From NCBI RefSeq assembly GCF_004216575.1, contig NZ_SGWW01000001.1:434001-498000 (forward strand): a stretch of 64,000 bases of DNA, in the 5' to 3' direction. Positions 57,514-64,000 of the stretch are shown in pieces (positions within the stretch are counted from its first letter, which is position 1; every line of letters begins with the position of its first letter). The stretch is from Microcella putealis. GTDB lineage: Bacteria > Actinomycetota > Actinomycetes > Actinomycetales > Microbacteriaceae. Below the pieces are notes generated by a model, which worked only from the letters and a program-made list of their open reading frames with translations, was not told the origin of the DNA and searched no databases. The position numbers and the translations under genes are program-made.

Positions 57514-58194
57514 TTAATCGGGCGGCGGCAGGATGTTCGCCCGCAACCACGCCAGCGGGTCGACGTGCGAGCCGCCGACCAGCACCTCGAAGTGCAGGTG
57601 GGGCGCGGTCGAGGTGCCACTGTTGCCCGTCTGCGCGATGATCTGGCCCACCTCAACGGTCTGCCCCGGCACGACCGACACACCACCGGGCACGAGGTGC
57701 GCGTACACCGTGGTGATCGCGCGGCCATCGATGACGTGCTCGAGGATGACGTGCTGACCCCAGCCGCTGCCGTGGTTGGCGACCGTACGCACGACGCCGT
57801 CGGCGACGGCGAAGGCCGGCTCGCCGTAACCGGGGAAGAGGTCGGCGCCGAGGTGATTCGTCGAGCATCCGGCGCACACGTTGCCGCGGTAGCCGAAGCC
57901 GTCCCCAATGGGGGAACTCTCGGCAACCGGCCACTGCACGGGTGATTTCCAGGTCACGACGAGGTCTTCGCGTACCGCGCTGACGGCGGCCGTCGCAATG
58001 CTCGCGGCCGGCGGCGTGTAGCTCTGCACGGGCGGGGCCACGACCGTCTCACGTTCGACGCTGACCTCAGCCGCCTCGGCGGTCATCGGGTGCCCGGCCC
58101 AGAAGCTGACGGCGAGGGCGGAGGCCAAGACGGCGGTGGCGGGCTTGCGCGACGCGTGGGTGCGCGGCGGCGCGAAGGATGAGGAGTGCAGCAT
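57514..58194 (-). CDS. secreted M23-family peptidase (LytM domain)
   Basis: A 226-residue exported protein. The signal peptide (about 1-42) is basic then hydrophobic and ends near AEAAEV. A linker is followed by the M23 domain with the zinc ligands HLGADLFPG (His, Asp) and PHLHFEVLV (HxH), plus the typical YAHL(V)PGG strand. It cleaves peptidoglycan cross-bridges, or has a regulatory role as some LytM proteins do. The upstream leader of about 170 nt is unusually long and GC-structured, and its promoter carries GTnAC repeats (see findings). Confidence 0.85.
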   Translation of the reverse strand: MLHSSSFAPPRTHASRKPATAVLASALAVSFWAGHPMTAEAAEVSVERETVVAPPVQSYTPPAASIATAAVSAVREDLVVTWKSPVQWPVAESSPIGDGFGYRGNVCAGCSTNHLGADLFPGYGEPAFAVADGVVRTVANHGSGWGQHVILEHVIDGRAITTVYAHLVPGGVSVVPGQTVEVGQIIAQTGNSGTSTAPHLHFEVLVGGSHVDPLAWLRANILPPPD

Positions 58195-58450
58195 GAAGTA
58201 ACGAGGCTTTCCGGTGGGCGGCGATCAGCGCCAAGGACACGGGCAGACGCGACATCGCGACGAGGCCGCCGCTCTCGATCTGGCGGCGGGCGACGAGGTC
58301 ATGGCGCTCACCGGGCGGGTAGTAACCCGGGGCACTCGCTCGCGTCGGCAACGGAACCGACACGCCCAGCGTACCAAACAGCATCCAAGAAGTTACAAAC
58401 CGGTAACGAGAACGGATGCGCGGGGCACAGAATCGGCCCCCGCGGGCGTC
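58195..58450 (-). other. structured leader and promoter of the M23 peptidase gene
   Basis: On the minus strand a -10 TACGCT (58373 to 58368) and -35-like TTGTAA (58398 to 58393, spacer 19 nt) place the start of transcription about 165 nt before the ATG. The leader contains GTCGG/CCGAC and GGCGGGC-type stems but no full match to known riboswitch consensus sequences. Confidence 0.4.
58392..58407. promoter_or_regulatory. possible MtrA/GlnR-type box
   Basis: GTTACAAACCGGTAAC has two GTnAC half-sites 11 bp apart, the one-turn spacing of OmpR-family sites. It overlaps the -35 of the M23 peptidase gene. MtrA is known to control cell-wall hydrolases in actinobacteria; the assignment here is inference. 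Confidence 0.4.
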
Positions 58451-59536
58451 TTAGACAACGGTCGCGCCGAACGCCAGGCCGAGCAGATACGTGGCCGCAG
58501 CCGCCCCGAAACCGATGGCCAACTGCCGCAGGGCACGCCTAACGGGCGACGCCCCCGAGAGCACGCCGACGATCGCGCCCGTGACGATGAGCGCGACGCC
58601 GACCAGCATCGCGGCAATCGCGACGGCGAGGAAGCCGGTCGCGCCGAGCGCATAGGGCAGCACAGGGATCGCGGCGCCCGAGGCGAAGAATGCGAAGCTC
58701 GACAGGGCGGCCCGCCAGGCCGAGCCGACCTCCTCGTAGTCGTCGGCCGCTGGCGTCGCGGCGCGTGACGCCTCATCGGGCCGCTCGCTCGCCAGCACGC
58801 GGCGCGCCCGCTCGTCGGCAGCCGCAGCATCGAGACCGCGCGCTCGGTAGACGAGCGCGAGCTCGTTGGCATCGAGATCGAGGGCGGGGAGGGCGCGGTG
58901 CGAGGCGGGGTCGGGGGTCGACGCGTCGAGCAGTTCGCGTTGCGAGCGCACCGACACGTATTCGCCCGCCGCCATCGACAGGGCGCCCGCGAGCAGGCCC
59001 GCGAGGCCCGTGAAAAGCACGATCTGGGGCGCCACGCCGGTCGCCCCGATGCCAAGCACGAGGGCGAGGTTCGAGACGAGTCCGTCGTTGGCGCCGAACA
59101 CCGCCGCGCGGAAGGTGCCGGCGAGGCGCTGCCGCCCGCGCGACGCGAGACCCCGCACGACTTCGGCGTGCACACGCTCGTCGGCCGCCATCGCGTCGGT
59201 CGCGTGCACGTCGTCGTCGTAGGGAGAACGCCCCTCGGCGCGCTGGGCGAGCGCGAGGAAGAAGATCGACCCGAAGCGCCGCGCACAGAATCCGAGGATG
59301 CGCGTGCGCAGCGACACCGCGGGCACGGTTCGCGCGTGGTCGCCCAGCAGCTCGAGCCAGTGCTGCTCGTGACGCCGCTCGGCCTCGGCGAGCGCCAACA
59401 GAATCTCGCGCTCCTCGCCGGTGCGGCGCGACGCGAGGTCGCGGTAGACGGCAGCCTCCGCGCGCTCGTCGGCGAGGTACCGCCGCCAGCGCCGCACATC
59501 GGCGGGAGCCGGTTGGGCCGTCTGTTCGGGCGTCAT
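58451..59536 (-). CDS. ferritin-like / VIT1-CCC1 fusion transporter
   Basis: A 361-residue protein. Residues 1-140 form a rubrerythrin-like four-helix domain with Glu/His metal ligands (LADERAEAAVYRDLA, EREILLALAEAERRHEQHW, then ERVHAEVV). From about 145 the VIT1/CCC1 membrane domain begins with FRAAVFGANDGLVSNLALVLGIG and GALSMAAGEYVSVRSQRELL, five helices in total. VIT1 proteins move Fe2+ or Mn2+. The fusion probably couples iron binding and oxidation to export. The ATG at 59536 is chosen; no good ribosome site is seen. Confidence 0.9.
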   Translation of the reverse strand: MTPEQTAQPAPADVRRWRRYLADERAEAAVYRDLASRRTGEEREILLALAEAERRHEQHWLELLGDHARTVPAVSLRTRILGFCARRFGSIFFLALAQRAEGRSPYDDDVHATDAMAADERVHAEVVRGLASRGRQRLAGTFRAAVFGANDGLVSNLALVLGIGATGVAPQIVLFTGLAGLLAGALSMAAGEYVSVRSQRELLDASTPDPASHRALPALDLDANELALVYRARGLDAAAADERARRVLASERPDEASRAATPAADDYEEVGSAWRAALSSFAFFASGAAIPVLPYALGATGFLAVAIAAMLVGVALIVTGAIVGVLSGASPVRRALRQLAIGFGAAAATYLLGLAFGATVV

Positions 59537-59594
59537 GCCGACATCCTGGCAAAGCGGCGACGCCGCCGCTGTTCGGCCAGCCGAAAGCGGGCGG

Positions 59595-60089
59595 CTACCA
59601 GCCCCAGGTGCCGGGCGCGCCCTTGAAGGGGCCGACGACGCGCGAGGTGATCCAGCCGCCGTAGAAGTCGCCTTCTTGCGCCGTGACGAGCTCGCCGTCG
59701 AGCGTGCACTCATCCATGCGGCCGGGATAGATCGCCACGTGGTCGACAAGCTGCTCGTATCCGCGGCTGGGGTTCGGGTAGTACCACGCGGCCTTCGCGG
59801 CGACGCGGTCGCCCGCGACGACGTCGAGGTAGCCGGCGCGACCCTTGAACTCGCAGAACGACGTGCCGTCGGCGTCACGCAGCGCCCCGTCGACGATGTC
59901 GGCGCGCGGCACGTACACGGTCGGCGGGTGACTCGTCTCCAGTACGCGCAGGGCACGCGTCGTGTCGACGATCCGCTGCCCATTCAGCTCAATCGTGACG
60001 CGCCCCGAGACGGGTTCGACGCGCGGCGGGCGCGGGTAGTCCCAGACGGATTCCTGCCCGGGGCCGGGCTTATCAGGGCGGATGCGCAT
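59595..60089 (-). CDS. DUF427 family protein
   Basis: A 164-residue protein of the DUF427 beta-barrel family: VTIELNGQRIVDTTRALRVLETSHPPTVYVP (in part), DGTSFCEFKGRAGYLDVV, AAWYYPNP and YPGRMDECTLDGELV. The family has no proven activity. It begins 2 nt after the stop of the gene at 60092 and forms a two-gene unit with it. Confidence 0.9.
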   Translation of the reverse strand: MRIRPDKPGPGQESVWDYPRPPRVEPVSGRVTIELNGQRIVDTTRALRVLETSHPPTVYVPRADIVDGALRDADGTSFCEFKGRAGYLDVVAGDRVAAKAAWYYPNPSRGYEQLVDHVAIYPGRMDECTLDGELVTAQEGDFYGGWITSRVVGPFKGAPGTWGW

Positions 60090-60091
60090 GA

Positions 60092-60637
60092 TCAGAACCC
60101 GAAGTCGCCAAAGCCGCCGAAGTCGCCGCCCATGTCGCCGCCGACGTCACCGCCCGCGTCGGTCATGCCGGCATCGGCGCCCGGATCGCCCGCAGCGGGA
60201 TCGTCGGCGAACGAGCCGCCATCGACGGGGGGCAGGAAGGCCGACACCAGGGCCGAGCCGACGACGTAGCCGGCGACGGTGCCGAGGAGCGACGCGCCGA
60301 GCATCTGGCCGAAGCCGGGTGCCTGCATCGTGCGCTCCATGGAGCCCGGCTCGCGCATCTCGGCGCGCGTGGCCGCGCGGGCAAGGGTCTCGGGGCGGTC
60401 GTCGCCCGGGGCCTCGCCCTCTGGCGCATCGGCGCGCAGCTGCTCGAGCAGCAGGCGTCGCTGCTCGGGGGTGAGGCGCTCGAAGGCTTCGGCGTGAACG
60501 CGCTCGATTGCCTCCGGCGGTGCCGTCTGGAGGAGGTAGCGGTACCGCTCAACGGCGCGCGCGTCATCGCTGCGGGGAGCGGGGCTGGATGCCGGTGTCG
60601 GGCGGGACGCGCCGAACAAGCGGTCGAAGAAGCTCAT
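60092..60637 (-). CDS. hypothetical protein with Gly/Asp/Phe-rich tail
   Basis: A 181-residue protein. It starts MSFFDRLFG and has a helical region (DDARAVERYRYLLQTAPPEAIERVHAEAF, in part; LTPEQRRLLLEQLR). One hydrophobic helix with glycines follows (FGQMLGASLLGTVAGYVVGSALV). The low-complexity tail has GGD repeats ending GDFGGFGDFGF. GAAAGG precedes the ATG at 60637. Helix-plus-glycine-zipper helix suggests a small membrane-associated protein. No family is certain. Confidence 0.75.
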   Translation of the reverse strand: MSFFDRLFGASRPTPASSPAPRSDDARAVERYRYLLQTAPPEAIERVHAEAFERLTPEQRRLLLEQLRADAPEGEAPGDDRPETLARAATRAEMREPGSMERTMQAPGFGQMLGASLLGTVAGYVVGSALVSAFLPPVDGGSFADDPAAGDPGADAGMTDAGGDVGGDMGGDFGGFGDFGF

Positions 60638-60925
60638 GACGGCCTTTCGCGAGAATGCGGTGTCGGGCAACCGTATGAGCGAATCCTCGCCGCGGGCTGT
60701 GCGTGGCATGAGTGGATACCGGGGTAACAAAAGCGTCTCGGGGTTCAGCGAAACACCACTTGGCAGTAGTGTGGGGCAGAGAAAGTTGATTCGCCTCGTC
60801 CGATCCGGGCGACTTGCCTCATCGCACGTCGTTGCACTCCCCATGGAATTCACGGTTCACGAGTAGTTCGACTGGTGGTTTCGACAGTCGAAACTCCGTG
60901 TAACAAGAAGGAAAGGGAGTTCATC
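60638..60925. other. intergenic region upstream of the cold-shock gene
   Basis: About 288 nt. Rightward promoter candidates are TAGTGT near 60768 and the TTGATT near 60787. A perfect 8-bp dyad GTTTCGAC-A-GTCGAAAC lies at 60878-60894 in the csp leader, followed by the GAAAGGGAG ribosome site. Leftward, TACGGT near 60674 could serve the gene ending at 60092. Confidence 0.35.
60878..60894 (+). promoter_or_regulatory. hairpin/dyad in csp 5' leader
   Basis: GTTTCGAC, one base, GTCGAAAC: perfect 8-bp arms 31 nt before the csp start. It could be a stability or thermosensing hairpin or an operator. Confidence 0.4.
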
Positions 60926-61129
60926 ATGACTTCTGGCACCGTTAAGTGGTTCAACGCCGAAAAGGGCTTCGGATTCATCACCCCCGATGACGGAAGCGCC
61001 GACGTGTTCGCGCACTTCTCCGCCATCCAGTCGAGCGGCTACCGCTCGCTCGAGGAGAACCAGAAGGTCGAATTCGACGTCGCGCAGGGCCCCAAGGGTC
61101 TGCAGGCCGAGAACATTCGCCCGCTCTAA
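60926..61129 (+). CDS. cold-shock protein, CspA family
   Basis: A 67-residue OB-fold RNA chaperone. RNP1 is KGFGFITP and RNP2 VFAHFSAI, with [12 protein letters not shown] at the start and [22 protein letters not shown] at the end (in part). The ATG at 60926 is preceded by AAGGAAAGGGAG. It binds single-stranded RNA and melts secondary structure. It is monocistronic with its own terminator. Confidence 0.96.
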   Translation: MTSGTVKWFNAEKGFGFITPDDGSADVFAHFSAIQSSGYRSLEENQKVEFDVAQGPKGLQAENIRPL

Positions 61130-61188
61130 GGAGCGCCCGCTCACTCTGAGCATCCCTGACGCGTGCGATCACTGATCACACGCTGACC

Positions 61189-61222
61189 GAAAACCGCCCG
61201 TCAATGACGCCGGGCGGTTTTC
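61189..61222 (+). terminator. intrinsic terminator after csp
   Basis: A 12-bp stem GAAAACCGCCCG / CGGGCGGTTTTC with a 10-nt loop. The stem supplies the U-run (TTTTC). It may also work for the opposite strand. Confidence 0.88.
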
Positions 61223-61274
61223 GTCGTTAACGCACGCATTTTCGGCCGCGCGCCGTCCCTGCCGCGTGCGCCGG

Positions 61275-62117
61275 TCATCCTGTCGGTTCGGTCACGAAGT
61301 CGATGAGCTGCTCGACCGGTCCGAGCAGGGCCGGCTCGAGGTCATGGAAGGTGCGCACCCGCGACAGGATGCGCTGCCAGGCGGTCGCCACGTCTGTCTG
61401 ATCATCGTGCGGCATGCCGAGCGCCGCGAGCGCGCCCTTCTTCCACTCGAGGTGGCGCGGCACTTCGGGCCAGCGCTCGATGCCGAGCCGCGACGGCTTC
61501 ACCGCCTGCCAGATGTCGATGAAGGGGTGGCCGACGACGAGCACACTCCCCCGCGGCACGCGGGCGGTCGCCTCGGCCGCGATGCGGGCCTCTTTCGAGC
61601 CGGTCACGAGGTGGTCGACGAGTACGCCGACGCGCGCGGTCGCGGTCGGACCGAACGCGGCAAGCTTCTCGGCCAGGTGGTCGACGCCCTCGAGGTACTC
61701 GACGACGACACCCTCGACGCGCAGGTCGTGCCCCCACACTTTTTCGACGAGCTCGGCGTCGTGGCGACCCTCGACCCAGATGCGACTGGCGCGCGCCGTG
61801 CGGGCGCGCTGCTCAGCGACGTGAAACGACCCGCTCGCCGACCGCGCTCGCCCCGCGGGAGCCGCGACGGGCGCGGCGCCGCTCAAGACGACGGGGGCGC
61901 CCTCGACGAGGAAGCCGGGGCCGAGCGGGAACGCGCGCACCCGCCCCTGCCGATCCTCGAGGTGCACGTTGCCGACCTCGACGCCGACGACGGCTCCGAC
62001 GAAGCCGCTGTCGGGCAGTTCGACCACGAGCCCGACGGTTGCGGGCACCGTGCGCGGGGCCACACGCCCCGCCCTCCGCCAGTCGCCGGCCAGCACGTCG
62101 TCTCCGTAGCGTTCCAC
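61275..62117 (-). CDS. DUF3097 family protein
   Basis: A 280-residue actinobacterial DUF3097 protein: RYGDDVLAGDWRRAG, PATVGLVVELPDSGFVGAVVG, the central RIWVEGRHDAELVEKVWG with toprim-like acidic residues, DHLAEKLAAFGPT, VGVLVDHLVTGSKEARI, and GHPFIDIWQAVKP. The toprim-like core hints at a nucleic-acid enzyme, but the function is not established. The GTG at 62117 is 6 nt behind minus-strand TACCGT, fitting a leaderless start. Confidence 0.9.
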   Translation of the reverse strand: MERYGDDVLAGDWRRAGRVAPRTVPATVGLVVELPDSGFVGAVVGVEVGNVHLEDRQGRVRAFPLGPGFLVEGAPVVLSGAAPVAAPAGRARSASGSFHVAEQRARTARASRIWVEGRHDAELVEKVWGHDLRVEGVVVEYLEGVDHLAEKLAAFGPTATARVGVLVDHLVTGSKEARIAAEATARVPRGSVLVVGHPFIDIWQAVKPSRLGIERWPEVPRHLEWKKGALAALGMPHDDQTDVATAWQRILSRVRTFHDLEPALLGPVEQLIDFVTEPTG

Positions 62118-62123
62118 GCCGCG

Positions 62124-62129
62124 ACGGTA
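62124..62129 (-). promoter_or_regulatory. leaderless -10 (TACCGT)
   Basis: TACCGT on the minus strand is followed by 6 nt and the GTG at 62117. The divergent gene uses TAGGGT (62146-62151) and a conventional GAAGGAG leader. Confidence 0.5.
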
Positions 62130-62189
62130 CGCGAGCGGCGCCCGCTAGGGTGGCCGCACACGCCGACCCGCACTCGCGAAGGAGCCCTC

Positions 62190-63008
62190 ATGCGTCTGAC
62201 CGCCGACCTCGTGCGCTGGGGTGTTGCCGTGCTACTGATGGCGCCGTTCCTGGCGATCGGCGGCTGGGCCCTCGGGGTCACGCCCCTGCTGTGGCTCGCC
62301 CTCGTCGCCGTCGTCGTGGGCGGAGCCCTCAACGCCGTCGGCGTGATTCGCGGGGTGCGGCGGGTGGCCGACGGCCGCGTCGTCGACGAGCTGTTTGGGC
62401 AGACGGATGCGCGTCTCGCCTCGTCGACGTCGCCACCGGTCGAGCCGCGTCAGCGCCTCATCTTTCCCGACGAGCCGGCAGGCGTCACGCCCGAGCAGCT
62501 CGCCGCCGGGTCGCCCCTCGCCACCGCGCGCCGCCGGGCTGCGCTGGGGGCGGCGCTCGGTCTCTCCGCGCTCACACTGAGCGGACTCCTGCTCGTGACG
62601 GCGGTGATGCCGTGGGCGGCGTCCGGAGGCGCGCTCTCGCCCGGAGAGGTCTACACGCTGTGGGGTGGCCTCGCGGTGCTGACCGTTGTCGGCATCGCGA
62701 TCTGGACGCTCGTGGGGTTCGCCGCCGCCGCCGTGATCTGGGTCACGGGGCGCGTCGAGGGTCCGTTCGTGCGCCGGCTCGCCTCGCCGCGCCGCATCGT
62801 GGCGCTCGCGTGCATCCTGGGCGCCGCGCTCGTCGTCGGGTGGCTCGCGCCGGCTGCCCTGCCGGGGCTCACCGACGCCCTCGACGGCGCCGCTGCCGCA
62901 CCGGGCGCCGCGCCGTGGCGGGCAGGCTTTGGCTCGGTGGGCGTACTACTGAGTTGCGCTGCGATCGCCGCGACGATTCCGCGCTGGGGGCGACGCCCGC
63001 GCAGCTGA
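62190..63008 (+). CDS. multi-pass membrane protein, function unknown
   Basis: A 272-residue protein with about seven hydrophobic helices. The first two (LVRWGVAVLLMAPFLAIGGWAL; LWLALVAVVVGGALNAVGVI) are separated from the rest by a Pro/Thr-rich cytosolic loop (about 65-110). The last five include LSALTLSGLLLVTAVMPWA and ACILGAALVVGWLAP. GAAGGAG precedes the ATG. No family is recognised. Confidence 0.75.
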   Translation: MRLTADLVRWGVAVLLMAPFLAIGGWALGVTPLLWLALVAVVVGGALNAVGVIRGVRRVADGRVVDELFGQTDARLASSTSPPVEPRQRLIFPDEPAGVTPEQLAAGSPLATARRRAALGAALGLSALTLSGLLLVTAVMPWAASGGALSPGEVYTLWGGLAVLTVVGIAIWTLVGFAAAAVIWVTGRVEGPFVRRLASPRRIVALACILGAALVVGWLAPAALPGLTDALDGAAAAPGAAPWRAGFGSVGVLLSCAAIAATIPRWGRRPRS

Positions 63009-63011
63009 CGC

Positions 63012-63057
63012 TTGACGCGCATCCGGTTCTCTGGTTAGTTAGTCATGTAGCTAACCA
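63012..63057 (+). promoter_or_regulatory. promoter with GntR/YtrA-type operator
   Basis: TTGACG (63012-63017), 17 nt, TTAGTT (63035-63040) as -35/-10. The inverted repeat TGGTTAG (63032-63038) and CTAACCA (63051-63057) has a 12-nt spacer and overlaps the -10. A YtrA-family repressor encoded just downstream is the likely ligand. Confidence 0.6.
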
Positions 63058-63078
63058 CTGAACCGCGAGGAGGTGCGC

Positions 63079-63435
63079 GTGGACGACGATCGCCCGCTCT
63101 TTCGCCAACTGGCCGAGCGCATCGAGAAGCAGATCATCGAGGGCAGCCTGCCCGAAGGTGGTCAGGTTCCGTCGATCAACGAGTTCGCCGCGTTTCACCG
63201 CATCAACCCGGCGACCGCCCTCAAGGGCGTGAGCCTGCTCGTCGACGCCGGCGTGCTCTACAAGCGCCGCGGCATCGGCATGTTCGTCTCCGACGGGGCG
63301 CGGGAAGCGTTGCTCAGTGCCCGCCGCGCGACCTTCCGCGACGAGTTCGTTCGGCCACTGGTCGCCGAGGCCCGCGCGCTCGGCATCACCCCCGACGAGC
63401 TCGCCACCATGATTCGAGAGGACCCCACCGCATGA
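63079..63435 (+). CDS. GntR-family (YtrA subfamily) transcriptional regulator
   Basis: A 118-residue repressor. Winged HTH: PLFRQLAERIEKQIIEGSL, EGGQVPSINEFAAFHRINPATALKGVSLLVDAGVLYKRRGIGMFV (in part). YtrA members lack the large effector domain of other GntR proteins and have a short C-terminal helical tail (about 40 residues here). The GTG at 63079 is 5 nt behind GAGGAGG; the GTG at 63073 is less likely. The stop overlaps the ABC gene ATG. Confidence 0.92.
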   Translation: MDDDRPLFRQLAERIEKQIIEGSLPEGGQVPSINEFAAFHRINPATALKGVSLLVDAGVLYKRRGIGMFVSDGAREALLSARRATFRDEFVRPLVAEARALGITPDELATMIREDPTA

Positions 63436-64000
63436 CCACCGCTGTCGAGGTCACCGGCCTCACCAAGCGCTACCGATCGCTCACCGCGGTTGGTGACGTC
63501 ACCTTCCGCATCCGCGAGCACGCCATCACCGGGCTACTAGGCCGTAACGGCGCGGGTAAGACCACGCTCATGCGTCTCATCACCGGCCAAGAGTTCGCGA
63601 CGCGCGGCGAGATTCGACTGTTCGGCGAGCCGCCCGTCGAAAACGCCCGGGTGCTCAGCCGCACCTGCTTCATCTCCGAAAGCCAGCGGTACCCCGACGA
63701 TTTTCGGGTCAAGCACGTGCTCGCGAGCGCCCCGCGCTTCTTCGCACAGTGGGACGCCGATTTCGCCGACGAGCTCGTGACCGCCTTCCGGCTGAACCGC
63801 CGCCAGCTGGTGAAGAAACTCTCACGCGGCCAGCGCAGCGCCGTGGGCGTCATCGTCGGCCTCGCGTCGCGCGCGCCGCTCACGATCTTCGACGAGCCAT
63901 ATCTCGGGCTGGATGCCGTGGCACGGCAGATCTTCTACGACCGCCTTCTTGCCGACTACAGCGAGCATCCGCGTACCGTGATCATCTCCACGCACCTCAT
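63432..64000 (+). CDS. ABC transporter ATP-binding protein (YtrB-like), cut by window end
   Basis: The first 189 or so residues of an ATPase. Walker A is LLGRNGAGKTTLM, the signature KKLSRGQRSAVGVIVGLAS (LSRGQ rather than LSGGQ), Walker B LTIFDEPYLGLD, and the last visible residues VIISTHL include the switch His. With YtrA it forms an operon of the Ytr type, typically induced by cell-wall antibiotics. The permease gene is presumably beyond the window. Confidence 0.92.
   Translation, partial: MTTAVEVTGLTKRYRSLTAVGDVTFRIREHAITGLLGRNGAGKTTLMRLITGQEFATRGEIRLFGEPPVENARVLSRTCFISESQRYPDDFRVKHVLASAPRFFAQWDADFADELVTAFRLNRRQLVKKLSRGQRSAVGVIVGLASRAPLTIFDEPYLGLDAVARQIFYDRLLADYSEHPRTVIISTHL

Noticed and set aside
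58195..58373. ydaO/c-di-AMP riboswitch ahead of the M23 peptidase
   Set aside because: The genomic context fits, but the conserved GGGGUGAAUC-like and terminal GACAGCUAAC-like core segments are not found, so only a generic structured leader is reported.
60638..60925. A coding sequence between the Gly-rich gene and csp
   Set aside because: The available frames (for example 60636 onwards) are short, lack ribosome sites and show no family pattern. The stretch looks like promoter and leader DNA.

Overview
The window is high-GC DNA (roughly 70% GC by eye), densely coded on both strands. It most resembles the chromosome of a Microbacteriaceae-type actinobacterium. Reasons: the orn / tRNA-His / clpS / DUF2017 / zincin block, DUF3097, a DUF222-HNH gene, an actinobacterial E1-alpha/E1-beta/E2 oxo-acid dehydrogenase set, ettA, and many genes whose start codon lies only 6-8 nt behind a TAnnnT hexamer, the signature of leaderless transcription. 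No phage, transposase, CRISPR array or rRNA is visible; this is mostly core chromosome with some accessory functions.

Layout. 1-5.4 kb: a 5'-truncated metX, a lipoprotein, and a three-gene signalling unit (kinase, degenerate kinase-like membrane partner, NarL-type regulator). 5.4-11 kb (minus strand): an MFS exporter with a palindromic operator, then an operon of nnrD, a GT87-like transferase, a YkoF/MTH1187 thiamine-binding protein and a DUF222-HNH protein. 11-19 kb: an Old Yellow Enzyme, a branched-chain oxo-acid dehydrogenase operon (bkdABC plus a methyltransferase) and a divergent FAD dehydrogenase. 19-25 kb: TesB thioesterase sharing a symmetric promoter with its divergent neighbour, a PadR-controlled membrane protein, a GH16-like protein, a hot-dog thioesterase and ettA.

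25.2-30.3 kb: a divergent intergenic region with an RNA-like element (promoter, two hairpins with the same loop, a possible alternative pairing) in front of a four-gene phosphorelay-type cluster: a membrane protein with an H-box but no ATPase domain, a stand-alone receiver, a hybrid PAS kinase and an output regulator. 30.4-37.5 kb: ssb, msrA, an aldo/keto reductase, an EamA permease, a PLP decarboxylase, tRNA-Arg(UCU), a small K+ channel and a thioredoxin-like protein. 37.5-41.5 kb: SGNH protein, orn, tRNA-His, clpS, DUF2017, zincin and a DacA-like protein that has lost its catalytic residues.

41.5-45.2 kb (minus strand): a TPP-riboswitch-controlled thiamine/HMP ECF transporter in which YkoD (two ATPases) and YkoC (T component) are one polypeptide. 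45.2-51.7 kb: a GAF two-component pair, a GT2, a GNAT, a flavin disulfide reductase, a CDP-alcohol phosphatidyltransferase and a TVP38 protein. 51.7-55.8 kb: a complete YnjBCD-like ABC importer. 55.9-64 kb: an orphan radical SAM protein, an M23 peptidase with a possible MtrA box, a ferritin-like/VIT1 fusion, DUF427, a cold-shock gene, DUF3097 and a YtrA-type GntR/ABC operon cut by the window end.

Start codons were chosen case by case from Shine-Dalgarno sites, stop/start overlaps, leaderless -10 spacing and family alignment from memory. Functional names rest on motifs and recalled family patterns; no database search was run.
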